From assembly GCA_943787265.1 (NCBI GenBank), contig CALSLT010000014.1, forward strand, positions 1-64,000: a DNA stretch of 64,000 nt. Reading direction: 5' to 3'. The number at the start of each line of letters is the position of its first letter. Positions within the stretch are counted from its first letter, which is position 1. Position numbers and translations under genes: made by a program. Of the stretch, positions 17,801-27,926 are shown piece after piece. Source of the DNA: an uncultured Planctomycetaceae bacterium (lineage in GTDB: Bacteria > Planctomycetota > Planctomycetia > Planctomycetales > Planctomycetaceae). Below the pieces are notes generated by a model. It searched no databases and had not been told where the DNA came from. It was given only the letters and a program-made list of their open reading frames with translations.

Positions 17801-17883
17801 GTGCGCGTGCCACGCCGTGCCGATCGCCACGAGGGCGAATAAGCAGACCACCTGCCGAAAAATGCAGCATCCCTGAGAAGCAT
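14813..17883 (-). CDS. M1-family metallopeptidase fused to an outer-membrane beta-barrel, frameshifted N-terminus
   Basis: The peptidase part has HEICH (16700-16714) followed by WVDEGLAQWL, the gluzincin HExxH and distal Glu. GNESSGLVMIDE stands in place of the GAMEN-type exopeptidase loop. After about residue 480 of the intact part the sequence becomes strand-rich with alternating aromatic residues, FGGPGRFRG and a terminal Phe (GLYHAF): an Omp85/BamA-like barrel with C-terminal targeting signal. The last 839 residues are in one frame (14813-17332). Between 17300 and 17883 the frame must shift four to five times to join a signal peptide (RQVVCLFALVAIGTAWHA), the stretch IDLDTDVGQVHVEE and the body. 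These are probably sequencing errors. Confidence 0.8.
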
Positions 17884-18192
17884 TTATTAATACTGACAGT
17901 TACAAACTTCTAGCGATTCTTATCCAGTCGACAAAGCAGGCAAAATAAATGAGTCTGGCCAGCACCGCCGACGACAGTAATCACTCAATCGGCGTCCGTT
18001 TTATGCCGCATTTTAGGTTATCTGAAAATCGACGTCTCAGGTCAATACGGACTGACCAACCGCCTGCCGCCAACGACGCAGCCAACGCATATTAACATCG
18101 TTCGGGCGATGGCTGAGGCGACATCGCAGGCATCTTGAGGAAAAAGCCGCATTGAGAACAAATGCCAGACGACCAACATCCGCCCCAAGCAC
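17884..18192. other. Gene-free stretch between msrA and the M1/barrel gene
   Basis: I see no gene in it. It is the upstream region of the leftward M1/barrel gene and the downstream region of msrA. No terminator hairpin with a T-run is evident. Confidence 0.4.
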
Positions 18193-18944
18193 TTACTTCA
18201 GCTTGTCGGCGAAGACCTTGCGGACCTTTTCGACTTTCGGTCGGACGACGACACGACAGTAGGGTGCGTTGCCGTTCTGAGCGAAGTAATCCTGGTGGTA
18301 ACCTTCAGCCGAGTAGAACGTTTTGAAAGGCACGATCTCAGTGACGATGGGGTCGCCGAACGCTTTTTCGTCATTGAGACGCTGCTTGTAGGCCTCTGCA
18401 AGTTCTCGCTGCTTGTCGTTGTGGTAAAAGACTGACGACCGATATTGAGTACCGACGTCGGCTCCCTGGCGATTCAAGGTCGTGGGGTCGTGAGACGTCC
18501 AGAAGACTTCGAGCAATTCTTTGTACGTGATGACTGAAGGATCGAATTCGAACTGAATGACTTCCGCATGTCCCGTGTTGCCGTTGGAAACGAGCTTGAG
18601 GTCGCGTCGCCGGCCGTGCCTCCGGCATATCCGAACGAACGTTTTCGACACTCTTGAGCTGTTCGAAAACGGCTTCGACGCACCAGAAACAGCCGGCTCC
18701 AAACGTTGCCGTTTCCTGGCTGGGAACTTCAGGCACAACTTCCGGCGCATCTTCAGAGATGTCTTCCGCGAGCGTTTCGTCTGGCAGTGACGGGTCGGCT
18801 GTTGCCACAGTTGTCGTCACTGGGGGATCTACCGAGACGGACGGAGCCTCGGAGTTCGTCGCGCTGCTGCAGCCGGAACCGCTGAGCAGAAGAATCGATG
18901 CCCAGCAGACAACAACCTGGATTCATCAAAGTTGAGACACGCAT
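18193..18944 (-). CDS. msrA: Peptide-methionine (S)-S-oxide reductase, lipoprotein form, frameshifted
   Basis: The catalytic motif TFGAGCFWCVEAVFEQL and the downstream GYHQDYFAQN are typical of MsrA, which repairs oxidised methionine in proteins. The pieces lie in three frames: the start and active site, then FGYAGGTAGDAT, then LKLVSNGNTGHAEVIQFEF to the C-terminus, so two shifts lie within about 60 bases near 18600-18660. Upstream, another frame reads ILLLSGSGCSSATNSEAP, a lipobox; with one more shift it joins an ATG at 18944. The enzyme is thus probably a membrane-anchored periplasmic lipoprotein. The shifts look like base-calling errors. Confidence 0.82.
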
Positions 18945-19351
18945 CGGGCACCCTCTTGTGACGGTTCGTTAAACGGTGAGCAAACCAAGACCAGTCGTCG
19001 AATTCTGAACTGACTGAATCACTAGTTTTACTAAAGGAACAAACCGCTTCGAACAGGCCAGCTCAGATAAAATCTGCGAGGCCGTCGATCTATGATCTTT
19101 CGCGCCGGCGTAAGTTCTTGTTTTGTTCGTGCTCCAGGTGCGTGATCTGCGTTGCCACTCGACTCTGTTGCTAAGGTCTAAAGGTCTAATCGTCTCTGAC
19201 CGGCGGATCGCGTTGCGCCAGTTCGTGCGGAACGATCCGGCGTGGAATCACGATTTTGTTATATCAGATGCAGGTGGACGGTTGCCGAGAGTCGCAGATC
19301 CGTCCATAAATGGTCGGACAATTTTCTGGCGGATATTCAAAGGTTTGCTGT
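18945..19351. other. Divergent intergenic region between msrA and the MoxR operon
   Basis: It holds the upstream regions of two divergent transcription units and should contain both promoters. I cannot assign promoter boxes. No convincing small gene. Confidence 0.4.
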
Positions 19352-20379
19352 ATGTCACAGTCTGAAATCTCGCCCTCGGACAAGTTGAGCGACAACGATG
19401 TCCCAGGCGATCGACCAGTTGCGAGGCTCGTACGACCAACTCGTCGAAGAACTCGGACGAGTGATCGTCGGTCAGCGAGGCGTCATCGAGCAGCTCGCCA
19501 TCTGCCTCTTCGCCCAGGGGCACGCGCTGCTCATGGGCGTGCCTGGCCTGGCGAAGACCCTGCTGGTCAGCCGGCTCGCCGAGACCCTGGACCTTGGCTT
19601 CAGCCGGATCCAGTTCACGCCGGACCTGATGCCCATGGACATCACGGGCACGGACATCCTCCAGCAGGGGGAGGGGGGCCGCCGCGACTTCGAGTTCGTG
19701 AAGGGCCCGCTCTTCGCCAACATCGTGCTGGCGGACGAGATCAACCGCGCGCCGTCCAAGACCCAGGCCGCCATGCTCGAAGCCATGCAGGAGCACCGGG
19801 TGACCGTCGTCGGGCGGACCTACACCCTGGACGAGCCCTTCTTCGTGCTCGCCACCCAGAACCCCATCGAGCAGGAGGGCACGTATCCCCTGCCGAGGCG
19901 CAGCTCGACCGCTTCATGTTCATGGTCGAGGTGGACTACCCCAGCCTGGACGAGGAGATCGAGATCGCGCGCTCGACCACGGGTGCCGCGGCCCCCGCCC
20001 TGGGGCACGTGCTCGACGGCGACTCGGGTCCGGGCGCTCCAGGACCTGGTGCGGCGGGTGCCCGTTCCCGGAGCACATCTTCGAGTTCGCCGCCAAGCTC
20101 GTGCGGCGCACCCGCCCCGGGGCTGGAGAGGCGCCCGAGTGGCTGGATCGCCTGGTCTCCTGGGGCGCTGGCCCGCGGGCGGTGCAGTACCTGATCCTCG
20201 GCGCGAAGTCCCGCGCCGCGCTGCAGGGCAGCTACATGGTCCGGCTTGAAGACGTGCAACAGGTCGCTGCGCCCGTGTTGACGCATCGGATCATCACGAC
20301 GTTCGCTGCTCAAGCTGAGGGAATCGACGCCGGACAGATCGTTCGTCGACTGATCGAAGAGACGACACCTGAAGCATGA
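19352..20379 (+). CDS. MoxR-type AAA+ ATPase, frameshifted, with a GC-rich central patch
   Basis: The P-loop [10 protein letters not shown], Walker [23 protein letters not shown], sensor [15 protein letters not shown] and a lid region ending in [15 protein letters not shown] identify a MoxR ATPase, a chaperone-like partner of VWA proteins. The reading frame must change near 19400 (CCC run), 19897, 20025 and 20071. The ATG at 19352 gives [17 protein letters not shown], which joins [12 protein letters not shown] after one base is removed. Codons before 19478 and after about 20240 look like the neighbours, while those between are nearly all G/C-ending. It opens the envelope operon that follows. 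Confidence 0.85.
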
Positions 20380-20431
20380 CGACAGTATTTCAGCGTCCGT
20401 CAAAGAAAGGCAAGCTTCTCAGGGCCGCCGT

Positions 20432-22375
20432 ATGACCCAACTCGAAACCGGCATCTTGAGCAACGCTCGAATCGCAACGGCATCCCTTGCCGTATTTGCG
20501 ATCTTAAGCACCGGTTTCGACGAACAGGCTGCCCAAAAGCCAGATCGCTACGAAATTCGATTCAACGCTCTCGACCTTAACAAAGACCATCGGTTGCAGC
20601 TCGATGAATACGTCCGGCATAGCCCGACAAAAGCTGACATCCTGAAACGAGACTTCAAACTGTTCGACTTCGACCGGAACAGGAAACTTTCGCTCCTCGA
20701 ATTCAAGACGACTCCGCTGGTCGTTCCCTTAGCTGACCGAGGCCCCCTGCCCGACCCACTGGACGCTTACGTTGATCACGCCATGACCGCGATGGATCAT
20801 TCGTTCGACGAATGGGACGCACACCCGGAACGAAAGATTCAGGCCTGGACTTTCGTGCAACTTTTCATTTCGACGTTTGGCTCCAGCACGACTCGCCCGA
20901 GCGTCAAAGAAGCCGATTCAAACGGTGACGGAAATGTGAGCCGCCGTGAAGCCAGACAGTTTCTGGAGATTCAAGCAGGCGTTCGTCGGTACGACGGCAC
21001 TCTGCTCCGGACGGCGGATGGTCGAGTCTGCAACCTCGCTCAGTTTCGCCAGATTGACGAAACAGGCAACGACAAGATTGACTCAGACGAATTCCAATCG
21101 AGAACCAATGCCGGCCATCAGTTTCCAGAACTTCTGAAACAGGGCGACCACGACAAGGACGGGCAAATTTCGTTTGACGAATGGCAGACTCTCCCTTCGC
21201 GAGGCCTGATATCGCCAGTCAACGACTTCCGAAAGCTCGACACGAATCTCGATGCACGAGTCGACAAGGCTGAGCTATTGAAAGACGTGCCTGCCTGGAA
21301 AAAGCAGATGTCGGATTGCGTCTTTCCCGGATTCGACACCGACAGCGACGGTTTCCTGACGCTCAGCGAATATCGCATGACGATGCAGGCCAACCCGTGC
21401 GTCCGCTGGCAAATGCCAGTCGCCGATCTGGACGGTGATCACGAACTGACATTCTCCGAATTCAAGTTCGACACAATGCGATTCCCATTGCTCCGATGGT
21501 TGTATTTTCATCGACTCGACACGAACAGAAACGGAACTCTGACGACAAACGAGTTCAACTTCCGCGTCAAAGCTCCGGACGAATTTTTCATCGTCAACGC
21601 AGACGGCACCGGATGGCGATCGCTGTTTCGCTTCGAAACTCACTTCGCCTGCGGATCGCCGGACGTCTCACCGGACGGAAAGACGCTGGCGTTTGACGCC
21701 TGGAGCGTTAAGCCTCGCACCAGTCCAACGATCTTCAAGATGGAACTCGGCACGACCAAACCTCGAAAGATCAGCAGCGGTTCCATGCCAAGCTGGTCGC
21801 CTGACGGAAAACGATTCGCTTGCTCGCAAAGTGGCGTTCGAATCATTAATGCCGATGGCTGGAACCCGATGGGGATCGCCGACAACGGTTGGGGGTGGGG
21901 CGCACAATGGTCTCCGGACGGGAAGCAAATCGTCTTCACACATGACGCCAAAATAAATGCATACGACGTCCAAGCGAAGAAAGTTCGGACGATCTTTCAA
22001 AAGCATGGATACAAGAAAATCTACTGGAACATGGCCTGGTCACCCGACAGCCGACAGCTTTGCTTCAAAGGTGAAAAAGCAGACGGGACCGCGGAAGTCG
22101 CCACGCTGGACACAACCAATGCTGAGCCAACTCCGAAAGTGCATCACTCCACAACGTTAAACATCAACGCCGACTTTGCCTGGCACCCCGACGGAGAACG
22201 CATCGCATTCGCGATGTACTGTCCCGAGCGAAAGAAAACACAAATCTACGAGTTCACCCCCAATCAAGATGCCCCGCCTGCGCTCTTCCCTGGGCAGGAC
22301 AAAACACGCAACAACAACGACCTGTGCTGGACACCTGACGGGGAGCAACTCATCGTCGTCAGCGGAGACTTTTAG
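20432..22375 (+). CDS. Secreted protein with about nine EF-hand loops and a PD40/TolB-like propeller
   Basis: A 647-residue protein with a weak N-terminal hydrophobic segment (about 11-28). Residues 45-385 contain nine EF-hand-like calcium loops, for example DLNKDHRLQLDE, DSNGDGNVSRRE, DHDKDGQISFDE, DTDSDGFLTLSE and DLDGDHELTFSE. Residues about 400-647 carry WD40-like PD40 repeats (SPDGKTLAFD, SWSPDGKRFAC, WSPDGKQIVFTH, WHPDGERIAFAM, WTPDGEQLIVVS). EF-hand/PD40 proteins are frequent in planctomycetes. It lies between MoxR and DUF58, genes that are normally adjacent, so it either belongs to this operon or was inserted. The substrate is unknown. Confidence 0.85.
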   Translation: MTQLETGILSNARIATASLAVFAILSTGFDEQAAQKPDRYEIRFNALDLNKDHRLQLDEYVRHSPTKADILKRDFKLFDFDRNRKLSLLEFKTTPLVVPLADRGPLPDPLDAYVDHAMTAMDHSFDEWDAHPERKIQAWTFVQLFISTFGSSTTRPSVKEADSNGDGNVSRREARQFLEIQAGVRRYDGTLLRTADGRVCNLAQFRQIDETGNDKIDSDEFQSRTNAGHQFPELLKQGDHDKDGQISFDEWQTLPSRGLISPVNDFRKLDTNLDARVDKAELLKDVPAWKKQMSDCVFPGFDTDSDGFLTLSEYRMTMQANPCVRWQMPVADLDGDHELTFSEFKFDTMRFPLLRWLYFHRLDTNRNGTLTTNEFNFRVKAPDEFFIVNADGTGWRSLFRFETHFACGSPDVSPDGKTLAFDAWSVKPRTSPTIFKMELGTTKPRKISSGSMPSWSPDGKRFACSQSGVRIINADGWNPMGIADNGWGWGAQWSPDGKQIVFTHDAKINAYDVQAKKVRTIFQKHGYKKIYWNMAWSPDSRQLCFKGEKADGTAEVATLDTTNAEPTPKVHHSTTLNINADFAWHPDGERIAFAMYCPERKKTQIYEFTPNQDAPPALFPGQDKTRNNNDLCWTPDGEQLIVVSGDF

Positions 22376-22479
22376 CGAAACACCAAACCGTGATCACAAC
22401 GTAGCCGGATTCGCAAGAATTTGGTCGCGGCAATCAATCCCGAAGTCTTGTGACTTCGGCCACGACTGACCGAGCATTC

Positions 22480-23385
22480 ATGCCTGTAAATCGTCAACCT
22501 CGAAGTTTCCTTGATACTCGCGTGCTCTCGCGGCTCGCGGGGATGCCGTTTCTCGCACGACAGCCGATGCAGGGCAGCGTGTCGGGCCGTCACGCAAGTC
22601 CGCATCGAGGTTCGAGCGTCGAGTTTGCCGAGTATCGCAAGTACGTGCCGGGAGACGACCTGAGACGACTCGACTGGCGAGCGTACGGACGCTCAGACCG
22701 CTTCTACGTTAAAGAGTTCGAAGCCGACACCAATCTGCGATGTTGCTTCGTTGTTGACACAAGCGGCTCGATGGATTTCGGATCGGGCGACGTCACCAAA
22801 CTTCAGTATGCACAGCGACTTGTCGGAGTACTTGGCTACATGGCGACTCAGCAGGGTGACGCCGTTGGGCTGTCCTGCGTCGCGGCAGGAGTCGTTCAAA
22901 GCTTGCCTCCGAAGCGAGGCCCAGCTCACCTGCGTACGATGTTCGACCTGCTCGAACTGGCCGAGCCAAAAGGCGAAACCGAACTGGTGACCGTTCTGCA
23001 CGAACTTGCCGAAACGATTCGGCAGCGAGCGTTGATCATTGTGCTATCCGACCTGTTTGTTGAACCAGCGTTACTGAAAGAGTGTTTTCAGCACCTGCGT
23101 TTTCGCAAGCACGATGTCTCGGTCTTTCACCTGCTCGATCCCCAGGAAATCGGCTTCGAATTCAAACGACCGACCCGATTTCTCGACATGGAAGGCGGCA
23201 CTGCGATCTTTGCCGAACCCAACGACATCGCCGACCGCTACCACAAAGCCATACAGGTTTACCTCGAAGATCTGCGACAGGTCGTCCTGGAATCAGCCAT
23301 TGATTTTCACCAGGTAAGGCTCGACGAAGACTACGAACAAGTTCTTTCACGATTTCTGGTCGGACGAACTCGCGGAAAAGGGTAA
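22480..23385 (+). CDS. DUF58 domain protein (MoxR partner)
   Basis: The DUF58 signature region is GSSVEFAEYRKYVPGDDLRRLDWRAYGRSD (in part, about residues 40-70), followed by a VWA-like fold with CFVVDTSGSMDFG, a MIDAS-type DxSxS. The ATG at 22480 (MPVNRQPRSF) is preferred to a GTG at 22450. DUF58 proteins work with MoxR ATPases and VWA membrane proteins in envelope functions. About 302 residues, the usual length for the short planctomycete type. Confidence 0.9.
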   Translation: MPVNRQPRSFLDTRVLSRLAGMPFLARQPMQGSVSGRHASPHRGSSVEFAEYRKYVPGDDLRRLDWRAYGRSDRFYVKEFEADTNLRCCFVVDTSGSMDFGSGDVTKLQYAQRLVGVLGYMATQQGDAVGLSCVAAGVVQSLPPKRGPAHLRTMFDLLELAEPKGETELVTVLHELAETIRQRALIIVLSDLFVEPALLKECFQHLRFRKHDVSVFHLLDPQEIGFEFKRPTRFLDMEGGTAIFAEPNDIADRYHKAIQVYLEDLRQVVLESAIDFHQVRLDEDYEQVLSRFLVGRTRGKG

Positions 23386-23418
23386 CTCTAAGACTGAATC
23401 TCTTCTCTTCAAGTTAAG

Positions 23419-23493
23419 AACCACGAATGGACACGAATAAACGCTAATTCTGAGGCTGAGATAATTCGTGTTTCTTCGTGTCCATTCGTGGTT
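23419..23493. repeat. 19-base perfect inverted repeat between DUF58 and the BatA-like gene
   Basis: AACCACGAATGGACACGAA (23419-23437) and TTCGTGTCCATTCGTGGTT (23475-23493) are exact inverted copies with a 37-base spacer. This wording is a familiar planctomycete intergenic repeat. In RNA it would form a long hairpin inside the operon transcript, which could attenuate or stabilise it. Confidence 0.75.
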
Positions 23494-23536
23494 CCTGAAA
23501 TCCTTCTCATCTTTATTCGGAACGACTCAACAATAG

Positions 23537-25600
23537 ATGACGTTTCTTCAACCCATCCTGCTGGCAGCGCTGCCGCTCATCGCACTGCCGGTCATCATTC
23601 ACCTGATCAACCAGCGACGGTATCAGTCCGTTCGTTGGGGGGCGATGATGTTTCTGCTGGCTGCAAACCGGATGTCTCGCGGCTATGCACGTTTGCGGCA
23701 GATTCTAATTCTGATCTTCCGGACGCTGGCGATTGCGGGTTTGATCTTTGCGGTCAGTCGCCCTCTGGCCAGTGGCTGGCTTGGGCTGACGGCTGGCGGG
23801 CAGGCGGACACGACGATCATTTTGCTGGACCGTTCGCCAAGCATGCTGGAACAAGGTGCTGGCACAGGCGTCTCAAAACTGGAAGCAGGCCGCGAACAAC
23901 TGGCGTCGACACTGGAAACGCTGGGTTCTGACCGCTGGGTGCTTGTCGAAACGACATCCGAGAACGCCATCGAGATCGACTCCCCCGATTCACTGAGAAA
24001 GCTTCCGTCAACGGCTCCGGTTGGTACGTCGTCCGATGTGCCAGCAATGCTTGAGCAGGCCCGAGACTACATCAAGTCAAACAAGACCGGACGGACCGAA
24101 GTCTGGATCTGCTCGGACATTCGCGAGAACGATTGGAACGCCGAAAGTGGGCGATGGCAAACAATCCGCGACTCGATCCTTGAGCTGCCTCAGGCCGTAC
24201 GTTTTCACTTGCTGGCCTACCCTTCGGAAGCAAAGTCAAACACCTCGATTCGCGTCACCAGCGTGCGAAGATTCGAAACGGTCGACAATGCCGAACTGCT
24301 GGTTTCTCTAAAGATCACACGTAACGCATCCACGGAAGACAGCGTTACGCTGCCTGTCCAGTTCGAAATCGAAGGAGCTCGCTCTGAACTGACCGTCAAT
24401 GTTGAGGGCCCGACTCTGGAATTGATCGACCATCGCATTCCCATCGAACGATCCAACGACCGCGGCTGGGGAAAAGTTTCGATTCCCGCTGACTCAAATT
24501 CGGCCGACAACGACTTCTACTTTGTATTTGATCGGCCGCAGAAACGGCACACGCTGATCGTCAGCAACGATCCACAAACAGCAATCCCACTCCAACTCGC
24601 AGCGTCCATTTCGCCCGATCAGGCGACGGAATGCTCGGCAGAAACACTCACGGAACAGCAGCTCGCGACGGTCGACTGGGAAGCCGTTTCGCTGGTGATG
24701 TGGCACGCACCTTTGCCCGGCGAAGAATCAGCAAAGCCACTCAACGATTACATTAACCGTGGGGGGCAAGTCGTATTCCTGCCGCCGCGTGAGCCGGGAT
24801 CAGCAGCCTTCCGAGATGTGCGTTGGAATTCCTGGTCAGACCAGCAGCCCGCGATTCGCGTCGAATTCTGGCGAGGTGACCAGGGTATCCTTGCGAACTC
24901 GCAAAGTGGCAATGCGTTACCCGTTGGCGAACTTGAAGTCCGACGATTCTGCGAACTGAGCGGCGAAGTGACTCCGTTGGCCAGGCTGCGGAACAACCAG
25001 ATTCTCTTCGCACATTTACCGACCACTCACGGCGGCGTTTACTTCTGCACGACGACTCCCAATCTGCAGGATTCATCGCTGACGACCAACGGTGTCGTCC
25101 TTTACGTCTTTATACAGCGTGCTATCGAAGCCGGTGCCGCGATACTCGGACAAACACGCCAACTCGCCGCCGGAGCTGGCGCTTCCGACCAGCCAATTAA
25201 CTGGAAACAGATCAGCGGTCCAGAAGATGCTCTTTCGACAGACTACGCTCATCAAAGCGGAATTTACTCGTCCGAAGAAAAGCTTCTCGCCGTCAATCGA
25301 GACCAGGCTGAAGATGAATCGCGAGTGTTGCCTGAAGAAAAAATCGCAGGGCTCTTCAAGGGTCTTTCGTTCAACAGAGTCGACGATCAGGCGGGCAGCT
25401 TTGAAGGACTCATCCAGGAAGTCTGGAGAATCTTCCTCGTGGCAATGCTGATTGCTTTGATGGTCGAAGCAATTCTCTGCATGCCTCGGCGAGTTCCAAA
25501 GGTTGAAGACACGGGCTTTCCGCGTCGACAGTCTGACGAAGACGCCGGTCCGACCGTTGATCGAGCAACCACAACGCAAGCAACGTCTACGACGATTTAG
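23537..25600 (+). CDS. BatA-like N-terminal membrane protein with VWA domain
   Basis: A 687-residue protein. It opens with the BatA N-terminal pattern (FLQPILLAALPLIALPVIIHL then RRYQSVRWGAMMFL), a second helix (about 58-76) and a VWA domain whose MIDAS-type motif is LLDRSPSML. The middle holds extracytoplasmic beta-rich domains and a glutamine-amidotransferase-like fold (about 330-420). A final membrane helix lies near residue 625-645 (IFLVAMLIALMVEAILCM). It is the usual partner of MoxR and DUF58. It starts at 23537, after the inverted repeat. Confidence 0.85.
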   Translation: MTFLQPILLAALPLIALPVIIHLINQRRYQSVRWGAMMFLLAANRMSRGYARLRQILILIFRTLAIAGLIFAVSRPLASGWLGLTAGGQADTTIILLDRSPSMLEQGAGTGVSKLEAGREQLASTLETLGSDRWVLVETTSENAIEIDSPDSLRKLPSTAPVGTSSDVPAMLEQARDYIKSNKTGRTEVWICSDIRENDWNAESGRWQTIRDSILELPQAVRFHLLAYPSEAKSNTSIRVTSVRRFETVDNAELLVSLKITRNASTEDSVTLPVQFEIEGARSELTVNVEGPTLELIDHRIPIERSNDRGWGKVSIPADSNSADNDFYFVFDRPQKRHTLIVSNDPQTAIPLQLAASISPDQATECSAETLTEQQLATVDWEAVSLVMWHAPLPGEESAKPLNDYINRGGQVVFLPPREPGSAAFRDVRWNSWSDQQPAIRVEFWRGDQGILANSQSGNALPVGELEVRRFCELSGEVTPLARLRNNQILFAHLPTTHGGVYFCTTTPNLQDSSLTTNGVVLYVFIQRAIEAGAAILGQTRQLAAGAGASDQPINWKQISGPEDALSTDYAHQSGIYSSEEKLLAVNRDQAEDESRVLPEEKIAGLFKGLSFNRVDDQAGSFEGLIQEVWRIFLVAMLIALMVEAILCMPRRVPKVEDTGFPRRQSDEDAGPTVDRATTTQATSTTI

Positions 25601-25617
25601 TATCAGGAATTCACTGC

Positions 25618-27817
25618 TTGGACTTTACACGAACATTAACGTTCCTCTGGACACCGTGGTCGCTGGCGATCTCCGCCGTGATCATTCTGGTGACAGCCGG
25701 GCTGTGCCTGATGGCGTGGCAACGGAGCGGGTATGCAAGGTCGCAAGGCATTCTTGAGTTCATCCGGCTGGTCATCGTCGTTCTACTGGCGGCAATGTTG
25801 AATCAACCCGAATGGGTCGAAGAGTTTCGCCCTGAAGAAAAGCCACAAGTTGTCATTCTCGTCGACACGTCGCCGAGCATGGAGACAGTGGATGTTGAAT
25901 CAGCAATCACCGCTTCGAAAACAGTGTCCAGAAACGAAGCCATTGCATCGCTGACGACCGAGTCTGCCTGGGCATCTCTGGCCGAGCAAATGGATGTGAC
26001 CGTTCAAGCGTTTGGTAACGCCGAAACCGGAACGAGGTCCGACCTGTTTACACCTCTTAAGCAGGCACCGGAGAAATTCAGCAACCTGATTGGAGCCGTG
26101 CTGATTTCAGATGGGGACTGGAACGAAGGTCAGCCACCCGTTCAGGCAGCAACCTCACTGCGAATGAAAGAGATCCCCATCTTCACCGTCCCGGTCGGCA
26201 GCCCGGTTCGACTGCCTGACATCGAACTCCTGAGCCTCGGAGCGCCAACGTTCGGAGTCGCTGGCAAAGCGGTCCGAATCCCTTTCACGGTGGAAAGCAC
26301 GTTGCCGCGGGAATTCATCACGACCGTCAAACTCAAGTCATCAAGTGGCGAAGAGGTTACTCGAGACGTCCGGATTTCACCGATGGGCCGAACGAGCGAT
26401 TCGCTTCTCTGGAAACCAGAATCTACGGGCGACTTCACGTTGACTCTGACGGTCCCCAAACACGCCGACGATACTTTACCGGACAACAACCAGCTCACGG
26501 CACCGATTGCCATTCGCGAAGAGAAGCTAAAAGTCCTGGTCGTCGAATCGTTCCCTCGTTGGGAATATCGGTACTTGAAGAACGCATTGTCGCGAGACCC
26601 AGGTGTTGAAGTATTCGTGCCTGCTCTTCCACCCTGGATTGGACAAAGTCGGAGGCGGCAGCAAGGACTACATTAAAGAATTCCCAGCTGGACTGGACGA
26701 ACTGTCGAAGTTCGACGTTGTTTTTCTGGGAGACGTCGGGCTGGAAGAAGGTCAGCTCACCGTAGAAAACTGTCGACTCCTGAAGGGCATCGTCGAACAC
26801 CAGGCCAGCGGGCTAGTCTTCATGCCGGGCGGTCGAGGTCGGCAGGCGTCGCTTCAGGAAACAGAACTGGACGACCTCTATCCAGTGATCATGGACGAGC
26901 TTCAGCCGGACGGCTGGGGTTCCCGAAACGCCCGGCCACTTTGAACTCACCGAACTCGGTCGACGCAGCCTGTTGACTCGACTTGCCGACACAAAAGACG
27001 ACAACCTCAGCGTGTGGGAAGACCTGCCGGGTTTCCAATGGTACGCCGCCGTCGTCCGCGCAAAGACTGGCTGCGAAACGCTGGCCGTTCATCAGGACAT
27101 TGCGAACAAGCACGGCCGTATCCCGCTGTTGGTCACTCGAACTTTCGGAGCGGGCAAGGTTCTCTTTATGGGGACCGATGGAGCCTGGCGATGGCGGGAA
27201 GGAGTCGAAGACAAATATCACTATCGATTCTGGGGACAGGTCGTTCGCTGGATGGCTTATCAGCGAAACATGGCCAAAGGCGAAACGATGCGGCTGTACT
27301 ACGCCCCCCGATCAGCCACAGGTTCGGCAGACGCTGGTGCTTCATGCCAACGTCGTCGAGTCCAACGGAGAACCACTGGCCAAAGGCGACGTTACGGCCC
27401 GGATCACCTCTCCCTCGGGCAAGGCAGAAACGGTCAGGTTCACCTCGGCCGGTGACGAGTGGGGCGTCTTCGATGGCAGATTCACCACCGAGGAACCCGG
27501 TAAACACCAGGTTCGACTCTTCTGCAAACAGACAAACGCGACGCTCGACACCTCATTCTTCGTGCAGGGCGATTCCGCCGAAACTCCCGGCAAACCAGCT
27601 CGCCCGGAAGTCCATGGAAGAAATCGCACGAGTCAGCCACGGAAAAGTTCTCGCCCCCGACAAACTCGAACAACTAGTGCAGTCACTCGCGAGTCTGCCC
27701 GAACCATCACCTTCCATCAGACGAGTCCAACTCTGGAGCCACCCGGCCACAGCCGGTTTGATACTACTTCTACTCACAATCTTCTGGATCGGCCGAAAGG
27801 CCGTCGGACTGGTCTAG
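25618..27817 (+). CDS. VWA membrane protein, second of the operon, frameshifted
   Basis: The start is TTG at 25618 with AGGA upstream, 17 bases behind the previous stop. Two N-terminal membrane helices precede a VWA domain with ILVDTSPSMETVD. A class-I glutamine-amidotransferase-like region follows (KEFPAGLDELSKFDVVFLGD; LVTRTFGAGKVLFMGTDGAWRWR), and a final membrane helix near the C-terminus (TAGLILLLLTIFWIGR). The frame must change near 26640, 26920, 27305 and 27595 to keep this order. All pieces are colinear and conserved in style, so single-base sequence errors are likelier than decay. Confidence 0.8.
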
Positions 27818-27926
27818 CAAATTCAGATTCGGCAACGATAGGGTGGGCACCGCCTACCATTTGAAAAATACTGGTGGGCCTTGCCCGCCCAACGAATTCA
27901 ATCCATCAGTCACAGAGACAAACCAA

